64,000 bases of DNA, from NCBI GenBank assembly GCA_030247885.1, contig JAPDRO010000019.1:124001-188000 (forward strand), written 5' to 3'. This DNA comes from Taxawa tesnikishii (nom. ined.) (taxonomy: Eukaryota; Ascomycota; Dothideomycetes; Dothideales). The notes under the pieces were generated by a model that was not told the origin of the DNA, made no database searches, and worked only from the letters and a program-made list of their open reading frames with translations. A program made the position numbers and the translations under genes. Positions 32,819 to 44,900 of the stretch are shown here, in pieces; positions within the stretch are counted from its first letter, which is position 1, and every line of letters begins with the position of its first letter.

Positions 32819-35492
32819 TCATCGCATGTTGCCAGCCGGTGGGCGTGAGGCATAATAAGGCCTTTGGTTGTAAGTATTGAACATGGGAAAGCTACCCAGA
32901 TCAACGTCCGAGACATCGTAGCTGCCAGTCGTGCTGCTCGTCGTAGACGGTACAGCTACAGGCGCAGGGGCAGGCGTAGGAGCAGGAGGGAAGTATTGGT
33001 CCCATTCCGCCTGTGTGTACCGTCAGTCTCACGCCACAATCAAAAGCTCTGGACATTCAATCCGCTTACCCAATCAATCTCCGCGAGTGTTTCCATCTGC
33101 ACATCGTTCGTCGTAGCTGCGCTTCCTGGCAGGGACGTCTCAGGACTACCTACGCTATCCGTCCGAGGCGCTAGGGGCGGAGGACTATATTGTGCAGGGT
33201 GCATCTGTTCAACGCCTGGGCCGAAGTTGTCCATTTTGACCTCGTTCATTCTTCCAGCGGCTTGGATACCAGGCTTAGCATCGGCGTTCACACGCGTGTT
33301 CTCATCCTTTGACCAGCTCCACTCCCCCATCACAGCACGTAAGTTGGTCGTCGTTCTCATTTTGCGCATACTCTGATACACTTCCATCCGATCCCGCAAT
33401 TCCGATATTACACCTTCTGCTTTGAGTCTGGAAGGCATACTGGCTGGAAGATCGAAGATGTAGTCAAGGGTCTTCCAGATTCGCGTGGCTTCCAGACAAT
33501 CAGGAAAGGTATAGACATACACCAGAAGAAGCAGGGCTGAATGGTACTGGAAGAAAGCACCACGGTACCAGGACCACGGCTTAAGCTTTGGATGGGCGTC
33601 CATATCAAGCGCCCCTTCATTGCAGATGCACGATGCCTCAACCAGGATGTTCTTCAGCCGGCCGGGAACGCTCTGCGCGGCACCATAAAAGTAACGGTGA
33701 AGGACCATGATGAAAGGCCGGTTGCTGAGAACGCTATAGATACGCTTGGCCATCATCTGAATTGGCACACTTTCGTCCAGGATTGGGAAGTATTTGGCTT
33801 CCATTGCGGCGCGAAACTTCTGGATCTTGCCTAGCACAGACGTGAGGCTTATCTTCTTCTGGTCAATGCGAGGCATATCAACCCAGAGCTGTCGGTGTAA
33901 CTCGATGCATTCAAAACGGATCTTGCAGAGTGTCATGTCGGTAAACTGCGGCAGATCTTCGGTTGGCAAAGTGGATCCGAGGAGGTCGCTTTCGTTGACG
34001 TTTGGCGGGATTTTGGAGTCAAAGTCTTCCTTGTGTATTTGCGGTCGGGGCCCTGTTGCTTCACAAGTGCGGATGTCCAGGAAGCATAGCTGGTACCAGA
34101 TGAGCCGTCGCACGTGTACTTCAACAGGTGTCAGGCCGTAATGGGAGCCATCTCTGTGCAGACCCATACACTCCGCCAGCCGAATGGCTGTTCCTGTCAG
34201 AGCTGAATGCGCCCTGGAAATCTCAGCGCGACACAATGGTATCTGTTCGGTGTCAGCGAGCGAGCGAGCAGTCCAGTCAACTTTCGAGTCATACCAAGTA
34301 CATGACGAAGGCCTGCATCGTGTCGATCTTCGTGGTCCGTAAGAAGTTGGCCTTGGACAGCGCTAACTCAGTGCTAGACTTCAAGCGGTCCACGAGGTTG
34401 TTCTTGGTGGTCCCGAAGTGCTGCAAAGCCTCGTCGTCTCCTAGTGTGACTGCAGCACTGAACAATGCCGCTAGTACGACTGCTTGCAAGGGTGCAGGCG
34501 GTTCAGTAGCAATACTGATGTGATCCCAAAAGAAAGCGTACTGCTTCTCGAAGGTCGGTCTATGCACAATACGTGCTATTTGATGCACCGCAAACCAGTA
34601 TTGCATGATCAGCTTGTCAGCAGTGTTCTTCGACGGCAAGAAGTCTGTTGAATATGAAGTCATTCGCGGATCTGGAAAGAAAAAGTTTGATGCTGGAGCG
34701 ATATAGTCCGGTCCCGGAGCCAGGTATGAATCTGGCTGTGAAGCACCTCGCCACTGGATGTTGTTGTATCCAAATGGCAGAGTCGTACCCGACAGCAATG
34801 GTTCTTTGCTGCGGGCATCGCCCAAGGTGGCCGTTAACTGTAAGGTTCAGTCACAGACCACACGGCCTTAAGCTGTGTGTTTCTTACCTCCTCAACCATC
34901 TTCGGCCGTACGAACCCACCGATGCGCTCCGCAACGCGCATCTTGCCTAGCTGGACCCCGAGATCCATAATCTCGTCATCCGCATCATCATCGTACACCT
35001 GGTCCAACGCTGCAAGTGGCGTAGGCTCGAGGTCTTTTCGTCTTCCGGAACTGGTAGATCGTCTTCGTCGCTTTCTGGGTCTTCAGCCGTGGCTCTTAAC
35101 GAGCCTTGCCGCGAGGGCGCCTTCTCCGCGCTTGCCCTCCGGGCTACATCTCGTTCAAGCGTCTTCTCTAGACTACCCATCTTCTCCTTAATCTCCACAA
35201 GCTTCTTCTGCGATACTGAATCGAGAGCCGGAGCCAAGTACAGGCAGTCGCGCCTGAACTTGGAGCAGTTGGTGCATGGTGCTTGTTTGTCGCATTTGAG
35301 CTTCCTGCGACGGCATTCGAGACAAGACGCAATCACACGATTGCGACGGCGGATCTTGGGCGCAGAGGCTACAGGCGATGTCGCACTGGATGTCGAGTCC
35401 GATCGCTGGAATGCAAGCGAAGCGTCGAACGAGCCCTGCTGACCTGCAGCTGTTGCGGCCGTAGCGGGCGATGGAAGGCCGCTGCTCGCCAT
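32819..35492 (-). CDS. Zn2Cys6 transcription factor with fungal-specific domain
   Basis: Four exons: 35492-34888, 34837-34295, 34242-33070, 33010-32819; about 837 residues. The binuclear zinc cluster CLECRRRKLKCDKQAPCTNC...C is at about residues 57-83, after a Ser/Ala-rich leader and a basic RRRNR. A linker and acidic patch (PESDEDDLPVPEDEK) follow, then the middle homology region with HRPTFEKQY, AIRLAECMGLHRDGSHYGL and RRLIWYQLCFLD. The C-terminus is Pro-rich (PAPTPAPAPVAVP). It is a nuclear regulator of unknown targets. At 35031-35032 one base is missing (CC should probably be CCC) between DEKT and LEPTPLAALDQVYDDD; the splice model then closes exactly. Confidence 0.9.
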
Positions 35493-36564
35493 ATAACACG
35501 CGCCGACCCCGGATGGAATCCTGACCCAAGATCAACCTGAGATGACTCGGATTCAATCTGTATCTGCACTCTCGACAGTGGGCAAAACGACGCAGCGGCG
35601 CCAACGGATATGTGCTTGATGACAGCGCAAGAACTATCTCGGTGCCTAGCTAGGGTCGAGCAGGCTACAAGACGCGTCGCAATATCGAGTCAGCGCCAGG
35701 GCATCTCGCGACTCGCAGGGAGAAGAGGTTATGACTGCGGTCGAACAGTGGTGCAACGCGCACAGCCCCAAAATGTCTATGGAGGGGCGCTGCCGTTGGT
35801 TGCTGGAGAAGGATTCCGGGCCTCCTCCGATAGGGAACGTCAGGGTTTTAAGGTCAGCTTCTCTCCCGTCAGCGGTCCGGATGCATGTGCTTAGTCTTTC
35901 GCTCGTCCCTGGTGCACGAGCGACAGTGTTACGCACTTCTCAGATGTAGACGTCTCTTTTGACAGTCGAGTGTGTTTCTTCTTCAAAGCAAGAATCAGAA
36001 CCCTATCGCTCCTTGAAGTTCTAGGTTATTCTGCCGATTCATCGACCCGCAACTTAGATTGCACCAATCGCAAACGTTTCCGCGTTAGTCTTGGATCCTG
36101 GATTGCTTGGTTTCTAGCACAAAACGCTGACACATTGCTCCCGCGTATGCTTAATAACACAGATATCTACAGGATCTATGCACATGCGGCAACACAAGAC
36201 TACCGACCCGTCAATGGTTGACGCGTCCATCTCTTGCTGTTGAACCGTAACAGGTGCTTCCGTCTCTTAAGCGGTCAAGCTTCCCGAAGAAGCTGTTAGT
36301 CCACGTATGTATCAGGGCTGTCTCCGCTGCTTCTCCGCCGCCGCCTCCGCTTTTGTCGTTCACATTCTGGCGAGCTCGTGCAACCAGTCACGAGATCGAA
36401 GCATTGTCATGGATACTTCTCGGCGTTGTAGCTCGTGGAGAACTACCACACATCCGTGTCGGACGGGGAACCATAACCCTGTTTTACAAAACGTGCTTCC
36501 CCGTAACGCTACTCGACCCGGGAATGCTCCGGGCGTTGATGGCAATGTGTATACCGTAATATGC
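35493..36564. other. Gene-free region of about 1.1 kb
   Basis: Upstream region of the Zn2Cys6 gene and 3' flank of CTP1. Short frames on both strands (35610-35936, 36254-36559) have no recognisable domain. Such long upstream regions are usual for regulators. Confidence 0.45.
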
Positions 36565-37564
36565 TCAGATGTACTTCTTGTCCGGATCGACCTTGTCCAA
36601 GAGCTCCATGGTCTTCTCATACCTGCAAGGCTGTCAGCGTTGCTCCAGGGATACAAGCGTAAGGTTCCTTACATGGTGAAGACAATGCCACCGCTCAAGA
36701 TCAGCCTGCCAAGTCTGGGAACTGCGCCTGACCAGAAAGTGAGAACACCCTCTTCTCTGAAGATACGAGCGGCACAGTTAAAGCTGTTCTTGTACTCTTG
36801 CTTTGCCTCAATAGACTGCATCCGCGTTTTGATGGTGTCAAGTGGCATGGTGGCATATCTGGGCAAGTCAACACGACACGTCCTGGGGACTCCAGCGTAT
36901 CGCACTTACACTGTGATGATACCCGCCATGCCTCCAATGCCGAATGTGCTGATAGCTCCCAGTTTCTCCCCTGGAGCAACATAACTTTGCGCCAGCTGCC
37001 TCAACGAGGTGTAACTGCTGAAGCGCACGGCGGAATTGGCAGCCTGGCGTGCTGTTGTCGGAACAAATCCCTGAAAGAAACCTCGTATGCCCTTCTCTTG
37101 CGCAATTAGCCTGCTTCCGTGCAAGAACCCCCGTACCTCGGATTTGGCGATTTGCGGTCGTCAATCAGTTGTGTCTTGATACTTTCGAAAGGCGTAACGG
37201 CCAACAAGCTCTCCGTGACTCCCGCTCCGAATCCAGCAATGACTGTGGCCGGCCCACTGATTGAACCGTCCTCGTTCGACAGCATATTTTTGTAGGCGTC
37301 GTATGCGACGAACCGTATCCCCGCCTTGAGTGAGTTTCCAATGATCAGAGTCGTGCATCCAGCGTACCACTCCGGACCGAACCTGGGCCATGGTAGTTTC
37401 TTTCCCTCTGCAAGCCTGCGGTTGAGTTGTGTCCGAGTCTTCGCGAACTCCGCAGGATATGTGATGGCGATTTCCACTGCGCCGGCTGTCGAACCTGCGA
37501 TAATGGAGCGCAGAGCGGAGGGCTTCTGCTTCTTCTGACCTTCGGGCGCGGCGGCGGCACTCAT
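36565..37564 (-). CDS. CTP1: Mitochondrial citrate (tricarboxylate) carrier
   Basis: A member of the mitochondrial carrier family that exchanges citrate/isocitrate/malate across the inner membrane. The start at 37564 (MSAAAAPEGQKKQK) fits the family; the frame stays open upstream, but that is leader. Exons: 37564-36910, 36858-36673, 36622-36565; 299 residues. Three carrier repeats are visible by their PxExxKT/PxDxxKT motifs: YPAEFAKTRTQ, TPFESIKTQL, MPLDTIKTRMQ, and by GSTAGAVEI-type glycine helices. RGFFQGFVPTTARQAAN is typical of CTP1. At 37128-37132 a G5 run should be G6 to join NPRYGG to FLHGSRLIAQEKG. Confidence 0.93.
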
Positions 37565-37841
37565 CTTGCCTTGGCTCTTCCTCTTGAAACTTGGACAATT
37601 GTGGTTCCAAGGGTGTGCCTGCACCTTAGGGAGGGAATGGTCAGCGGATTGAACTGGGGTGGAATGGAATTGTTTCTTGGGGCCTCGGAAGAGTGACTTC
37701 ACATGCCGGCGAGAAGCTTGGACCACCATGTATGAATGGAAAGAGCAGATCATTCCATCGCATTGTTGCTTCAGGATACGACAACTTTTTCCATCCACTT
37801 GCATATCCCTCCCTGTACCACTGACAGCTTCTACATTCAAG
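37565..37841. promoter_or_regulatory. 277-bp shared promoter of CTP1 and MAM33
   Basis: Two genes for mitochondrial proteins start divergently 277 bp apart. The stretch must hold both core promoters. No motif was assigned. Confidence 0.6.
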
Positions 37842-38952
37842 ATGATGTCCCTTCGCTCCCTTGCCCGTGCTCTTCCACGTACTACCTTCCGCCTAACCAC
37901 ACTCGCCGCACGCAACGTGCAAAGACCAGCACAGCTACACGCAGCATGGAAGTCCGCACCCAGAGCCGTCGCAGCTTTCTCAACTTCCAGGCCGCGCTAT
38001 GAGGGTAGGAGACGGCTGCATTTGTTCCCTACATAGATGATTTACTAATGCATCTCTTCGTAGCTGCTGAGGAGCTTGTCGCAAAGCTGAACTCTGAGAT
38101 CATGTTCGAGAAGGACAACCAGGACGACGCATACAGGAGCAACATCAAGGAGTACCTCGACAACAGCGACTACACCCTTGAGGATACTCCTGGCCAAGAG
38201 GAGGTTGTCCTTACCCGCACTTACGGCGATGAGAAGTGAGTCCTTCACCTACAACCAACTACACCAAGCAGCTAACCCAGCGGCTTCCACCAGGATCAAG
38301 GTCACCTTCTCAATTGCCGACTTCAACACCATGAACGAGGAAGTCGAGTCTGACGACCCCGCTCTCTTCGACGAAGACGACAACGCCGTCAGTGACATTA
38401 GGGACATGGACTCGCAATCCGGCGGTGCCAACACCAAGGGCTCCATCAACCAGGGCAGGACATCGGGCGGTAACGTTCGCGTAGCGCCGGAAGACAGTAT
38501 TGCTCCAGCCGACAGACCCGAGCTTGCAGATGAGGAGGGTGACGAGCAGCCGAGCTTCCCAGCTCGCGTCCAGGTCACAGTGACACGCGAGGGCAAGGGC
38601 GCATTGGCGATTGAGTGCGTGGCACAGGACGGCGAGATGCAGATCGACAACGTCTACTACTTCCCAAGCGCGGATCTCGCGGACGCGAAGACGGCAGAGA
38701 AGGATTGGCAGCGGAGGAGCCTTTACACCGGACCCCCATTCGGCCAGCTAGACGAACAGCTGCAGGTGCTGCTGGAGAGATACCTTGACGAGAGAGGAAT
38801 CAACACCAGCATGGCACTATTCATCCCTGACTACATCGACATGAAGGAGCAGAAGGAGTACATCAACTGGCTGGGCAGTAAGTGGCACTAACGTTCCAAG
38901 ACTGCAAGAACAAGCTGACAGTTCCGCAGAGATGAAGTCCTTCGTCGAGTAG
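37842..38952 (+). CDS. MAM33: MAM33/p32 family mitochondrial matrix protein
   Basis: Four exons: 37842-38004, 38064-38235, 38294-38877, 38930-38952; 313 residues, frame clean. A strong mitochondrial presequence opens the protein (MMSLRSLARALPRTTFRL, Arg-rich, no acids). The acidic mature protein follows: AEELVAKLNSEIMFEKDN, a beta-strand IKVTFSIADFN, a disordered acidic loop, then VQVTVTREGKGALAIEC and YTGPPFGQLDEQLQVLLERY, as in p32/gC1qR. The family forms a doughnut-shaped trimer and supports mitochondrial translation. The last exon codes only seven and a half residues (MKSFVE and a split Lys). Confidence 0.93.
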
Positions 38953-39607
38953 AAGTATCCTTCCCTTCGCATGAAGCGGTTTAATCTCCTGTATTATTGT
39001 ACAATTTCCCTTTCCCTCACGTATACGGCGTTGTCGGAAGCACACGGCGAGAGTTGCTTCCGTAAGATACTGGTAGCGAGCGTAAATGACCATAAATTTT
39101 CCCACTCCAAAGGATTTCCGTACGTCCGGTATACCCTACTGCGGGCCGGCTTGATACAAAGGCGCATGGCACCGACAGTGCTGGGTATACTGGCTGATAT
39201 CTACGCGATTCCGGTATTGCTGGTTGGCCTCACTGTCTCTGGACAGCGACAGGTGCAGCGCCCTCTTGAACGGCCGCTTCAATAGCGAACGGCAAACCTT
39301 AGCCTTTTGTAGTAATCTTCATGGTCGCCAGAATGGCCAATAATTTACTATCACCATGCAAACGTGGCACAGGATTGCAGCATGTGCAATAGTTGCTCTA
39401 AACCAATGCTCCGTAAGAAGAGCCACGGTGACAGGAGCAAAAGACGGCGGTGGTAACGTATCAGTAAATTGTGTTTTTCAAAGTCGATCATTATGCTAAA
39501 TGTTACAACACCAAATCAAATGTTTGGTATCCCTCAGCTGTGTCTCTCCAACCTCAACGCAGTTTTAAGGGCCCTCTCCGACTGGACGTCATCCTCTTGA
39601 GCTCATC
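38953..39607. other. Intergenic between MAM33 and COG5
   Basis: 655 bp, no gene supported. Confidence 0.5.
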
Positions 39608-40921
39608 ATGGCGACCGAAGATAGCTATGTTGACTACGACACTTTTACTGATCCGGAATTCTCACAAATATCTTTTGCGAATGCCCTTATACTTGCAACG
39701 AACGACCCCAGCGACACGCCTCTAGACCTCTCGACGCCTCTGTCGCGCGTCCTGTTCGATGTGCAAGAAGTCGACACTCATATTGACGCACTCACCACAA
39801 AGTCTGCGCTTCCACTCCTACAATACACCCAAGACCGCGCGAGTGCAAGTACAAAGATCCTGGATGAGGTTGAAGCACAGGTCGCCAGCCTGACTGAAGG
39901 CTACAACCGACTGCAGAAGGACGTGATTGAGAGATACCAGGCAGCCGATCAGGTTCGGCTTGCGGCAGAGAGGCTCGTACAAACGCTCAGACTTGGTCGC
40001 TCAATTGCTCGATGTCTACAGTACGGTCGGCAGCTCGAGGGCCAGATGAACGAGCTTGATGCGTCCGCGAAAGATAACAAACGAGATGGCCACAAAGCCA
40101 TTGTACCCGCTGCATACACGCTGCTCTCTTTTCGACAGTTGTTCGCCGCCACGGGACCTGGGGAAGAGGGCGAGGCGCTGGACAAGGTCACTGTCATTGC
40201 CACATTACGAAACGACCTTATCAACCCTTCTGAGAGAGCGGTACTCTCGCGAGCCCAGCAAACAGTGCGAGAGTTCTCCATGTCCTCGCTACTCGCATCG
40301 AACGCTCCACCCGGCCAGACCACCCACCCAAACACATATGCCCAGACCGAAGACACCAAATATCGGACAACATCAGCGCTCACAGCGCTTTACTTGCTTT
40401 CGCCGGCCAAACCAGGGCAAAGCTCTACCTCACTCGAACCCATCCTTCTCATCTCAGCCCTGCAATCATACCTTCAGACAGCGCTCACATCTTCGCTAGC
40501 ATCTCTCTCGCGCGCTCTTGCAACCTTGCCCACGCTCGACCGCACTCTCTTGGAGATTTCGGCCCGCTGTCAGAACATTGTGGCTTTGGAGGCGTTGCTT
40601 TCATCCACAAAAGCACCAGACACATCGTCAGATTTCCTGCAACCCCTACTACACTCATTAGACACCTCTTCGCTTCCTTCGTTCTTCTGGCGCTCGTTGG
40701 CATCATCCCTCACGGGCCGCGTCCAAGACATCATAAATCGCGGAGGAGTCAGCGCCCGAACCCTGCGGACCAATCGGGACAAGGTCGCGAGCGCCGTCAG
40801 GGAGTGCGTCAACCGGGGCAGTAGGCTGCCCGCAGCTGGTCTCGGTGGTGCCACGGTGGGGAACTGGGAGAGAGAGGCTGCGGTTATGGTGGGCAGTATC
40901 GTAGGCGTGCTGGGACGCTGA
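39608..40921 (+). CDS. COG5: Conserved oligomeric Golgi complex subunit 5
   Basis: An uninterrupted single exon of 437 residues. The N-terminus (DYDTFTDPEFSQISFANALI, then LDVQEVD-like LFDVQEVDTHIDALTT) and the coiled coil TKILDEVEAQVASLTEGYNRLQ match the COG5 vesicle-tethering domain; LGRSIARCLQYGRQLEGQ follows. COG5 belongs to lobe B of the COG complex, which tethers retrograde vesicles at the Golgi. The C-terminal half has the LAASxLxRVQDIINRGGVSARTL pattern. Normal length for filamentous fungi. Confidence 0.9.
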   Translation: MATEDSYVDYDTFTDPEFSQISFANALILATNDPSDTPLDLSTPLSRVLFDVQEVDTHIDALTTKSALPLLQYTQDRASASTKILDEVEAQVASLTEGYNRLQKDVIERYQAADQVRLAAERLVQTLRLGRSIARCLQYGRQLEGQMNELDASAKDNKRDGHKAIVPAAYTLLSFRQLFAATGPGEEGEALDKVTVIATLRNDLINPSERAVLSRAQQTVREFSMSSLLASNAPPGQTTHPNTYAQTEDTKYRTTSALTALYLLSPAKPGQSSTSLEPILLISALQSYLQTALTSSLASLSRALATLPTLDRTLLEISARCQNIVALEALLSSTKAPDTSSDFLQPLLHSLDTSSLPSFFWRSLASSLTGRVQDIINRGGVSARTLRTNRDKVASAVRECVNRGSRLPAAGLGGATVGNWEREAAVMVGSIVGVLGR

Positions 40922-41941
40922 GGAGGACCTAGCATTCGGACAGTGCTTTTTTTGGGTGCAGTCATGTGTTCTGAGAATATCGTCTTCGTGCACGATACCC
41001 GGTATGCCGGCGTTCGGGGGCAGCCCAATCAACTCATGTTCGGTTCTCTCATTAGTGTCAAAGAAATGCATAGTAGACTATCGTAATGCGGAGCCTTCTT
41101 GTGAAAGGACAGTGGTTTCGAATGTAGAACAGTTACTGTTCGTTCCATCTTGCATAACCAGCCTCTGTGGATTATGGTTAGAGAAACTAACATTGGTTCT
41201 TCCATATTTTGCTCATCATAGCAGTATAAAGAGATATCGCAACGCGAAGCATTGATACTGTGAGACAAGATCTTCATACATGTTGAAAAGTTTCACCATG
41301 CCTTGGGCGCTTATATCGCCAGAGGTCCACATCAGCCACGATCGTTTCAAATGCAGAATGCAACTATGGGGATGACTTATGTTCAGGACCGTATAGGTGT
41401 GTGTGAATGACTGTTTAAACCTGCAGTGGGGTCAACCTATCCCCGTCTGTAATAATAAAGCTCTGAAGAATCGTGTAGATGGATGAACAAAGCGTGTACA
41501 ACAAGATGGTCCAGTGTCATAACATGTAGTGCCACCGTAGTGGCAAAACAGCTGCCGCCTCAATTCATTGCTCTCAACAACCCTCCCGATACCAGACCAA
41601 CGACTAGTGCAAAACAACGGTCTCTTTACTGAAGTACCAAGGGTGCTAAGACATTACTCCTGCAAGGCAACTGAAGTCACCGCGGAGAAACGACAGCAAG
41701 CATTGCATCCGCCGCATCTTCACAGTTTGCACGTATGCGAATGTGCTCGCATTAGTGCTGCCTTATGATAGTACCTAATCAGCCTATCCAACAATGCTAC
41801 GCTCGACATGGGGTCCAAGACCATGGCGCGTCTCCCATGTGTTGCCGCATCTCCCGCATTTGTGTCGTTTCTCCACCCGTATGCGTGGTCTTATTTCCGG
41901 TTCATTTCCTCTGTGTTCCTTCGCTGCACCCGGAACGCCCG
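40922..41941. other. Intergenic, convergent 3' flanks of COG5 and TAF5
   Basis: 1,020 bp without a supported gene. Short frames on both strands show no domain. Confidence 0.5.
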
Positions 41942-44900
41942 CTAAGGCAGATAGGCACCTCCAGCCACGACGAGATTCATCTGGGTGAACCGGACCTTGT
42001 ACACCGGGCTCTTCTTGGTCGGAAATGCTGAGATTTGGTCAAGGGAAACGGTGACCTCCTTTCCTTTGCCCTTCTTAGCACCAGCAGCAACACCCGTCCC
42101 GTCAATCTTGGCGCCAGCACCGCCTTCAGCAACCACCTTGCCATCAGCCTTGCCGTCAGTCTTGCCATCCGAGGATGCGACGTCCCACACGCGTACAGTG
42201 CCGTCAGCGCCGCCGGAGACGAGCACGCTGCTCTCGACGCTCCAATCAAGACTCCAGACGCCACCTCTCCCGTGTCCCCTCAACCTCTTATTCAATCGTC
42301 CCGTCGCGAGATCCCAGATCAAGATCTCCCCTCTGTCATCCGCAGAGGCGACGAGCTTGCCGCTGGGTGCACAGCTCAGAGCCGTAATATTGCCGACGTG
42401 GCCTGTGAAGAGTCTGACTGCATTCCCTCGCTGGATGTCCCACATGCGCACGCTGCGGTCGCCGTTGCCCGAAGCTGTGAAGACGTACGCCGCATTGGGG
42501 TGCCAGGCGCAGCACTCGACGTCGCTGTCGTGGCCGACAAAGAGGCGCAGAGGAGAGATGGTCGCAGTGGACCAGAGACGGGCGGTGCGGTCGGCAGAGG
42601 CGGAGAGGAAGTAGTGTCCCAGGGGCGAGAAGCGGACGTCCCAGACAGGGGAGGAGTGGGAGCGATAGGCGACAAGGTTAGTGAAGGTATCGAGGGACCA
42701 GAGTCGGATTGTACAGTCTGCGGAACTGGAGAGGAGGTAGCGGGGATGAGATGAGGAAGATGTGTTTGTTGTGCCGTTGGTGCCATTTGTCTGGGTGGTG
42801 GCGAGTGGCAGAGCGACAGAGGGGAGAAGGACAAGGCGTAAACAGGACCCGAGTGGCCTATGAGACGGCGTGAGGATGACGGTTGCTGGTTTGGTGGGTC
42901 AAGAGGAGACGTGAGAGGTCTGTTGTCTAGAGACCAGACTCGGATGTAGGACTCAGAAGTACCCACGGCCACGAGGGCGTTATCACCGGAAAATTCGATG
43001 CAGTTAAGACTGAAATTGTGTTAGCAGACGAAAAGTTGAAAGACCTTTCTAAGAGTACGCCTACCTGTCGAAAGTGTTGTGAAACGTAAACATCGTTACA
43101 CTGACGCCGGGACCAACGCCGCCGGTGCGACCTTCAATTCTGAAGCGGTCACGGTTCTCTTTGACCCTCTGCACCTCCATTGCGACATCTCTAGCGAGCG
43201 ACGGCGGAAAGGGTATCTGATCGCGTGAGGGTACGTCGTCGGTTGGTTCCCGCTTGATACGCTGCTCGAACTCCTCGACCAGTGTGTTACGTCCAGGTGC
43301 AGGTGGATGCGCAGCGTCGTGTTCTTGGAGCTCAGCTTTCACGTCTTCCATGAGCTCGGGTTCCATCGGCATCGGGCCGAGTGCGAGCTTAGCCAAAACT
43401 GGAGGCGCGTTTCGATCGGTATTTGCGGAACCGGGGTTATGACCTGGTATGCCTTCGTCTTCAGGCGGTACGTCTTGATCACTTGTCTTGTTGAGAAGTT
43501 TCGAGAGACTACGCTCCGCCCCTACAGCTACTCTGTCGACGGTAACGATGTGCAAGGAGTTGTTGATCAGGGCGGTGATGACAGAACCACCCCCACGCTC
43601 GTTGGCCTCCAAGAACTGGATAAGCGTTGTGAATGCCATGTTACTGAGAGTGACACGGTATTTATTATTGCGGTAGATCTGCGCAATGTTGTTCGTCTGT
43701 AGATGCTCTGGTAGGCGTAAGGTGGAGAGCGCACGCAAGTCGTCTTCATGCTCCTTTTGGAATGGCTCCTTGTAGGTATCGAGGAAACGTTTTGAGTCGT
43801 TGGGGTAGAAGTCGGCGACGAGTGTGAGGAGACTGTATACGAACACCGGCCAGAGGAGTCTGCTCAATTCCGGCTTGTAAATGTCGAGTACATTGTCGAT
43901 CCACCTGGAGATCAGGTCGTATCCCCTGAAATAAGCGTCGCCGCCTGCATCCTCGGCACGACCGTGAATCGGCCGACCTTCAGCATCTTGATGTGCGGAT
44001 TCTTTCCTCAACATAGCTTCTGTTCGAGAGTAGCCCTTCTTAGCAAGATATTCGAGCACCTGTTGAAGGAGATAGTTAGCCTTTGCCCTTTCGTCGGTGG
44101 GTAGTGAAGCGCGTGCGTCTCGTCTGTCTTGCGCGATGTTGCCAACGCGATATGAAGGTGGCTGTGTCTTGCCCAAAGGACCAACAACCGGCTTTGGATA
44201 TCCAGCTGTGGTGGCAGGGCCCCATGTGGTGACAGAATAGGTTTGCATTGGGATCGGGCGCGATGTTGCTATGCTTCGGCTTTGACCAGATGCTGCGTGA
44301 CGCGGTGTTTGCTGGCCAGACCCTCTTTGACGCGGCATCATGGTGGCTGGATTCTGGCCTCTCACAGGAGCTTCACTGGCTGAGGAAGCGTATCGCAATG
44401 CCGATGTGGAGCTGAGCGCCGAAGCTGGAGGCTGCGAGCTTGAAGTGGGAGGCCGTGAGCTTGCTACCGAAGGCTGTGACCGTCGCTGTGAGGGGATGTT
44501 TGCTGTGTTCGTGGGGTCGTTGGATATGGAAGTGTCGGTGTATATGCGGGCCGAGTGCCAGCAAGAGGAGATCGAGCCGTGTCGAACACACCGGGCCCGG
44601 TAGCCGCGTATGGGTTTGGAGAAAAACTGGTCCCCAAGTTGATCGGCGGTGCAGCTAGTCGTGACGACATACTTTGCGACGCTGGGAATGCGCCTGCGTT
44701 GTTATGAACGCTTATCGATGCCCAAGACACACTGTTGGCAGGGATGGTGTTTGATGTGGTCGATGGGCCGTAGGCATCGGAGGCTGGCGATAGGCGCTGT
44801 AGTGGCTGTGGACCTTCCCGACCTTGCTGCTTGCCGGACGGTTTCTGGTCTTGCGACGCTTGTCCTGGTTGTGCTTGTCGCATGCTGGGGGTGGGTGTAT

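Noticed and set aside
37565-37915. N-terminal extension of CTP1 by 117 codons
   Set aside because: It has no conserved content, would overlap the MAM33 start, and CTP1 proteins begin near the ATG at 37564.
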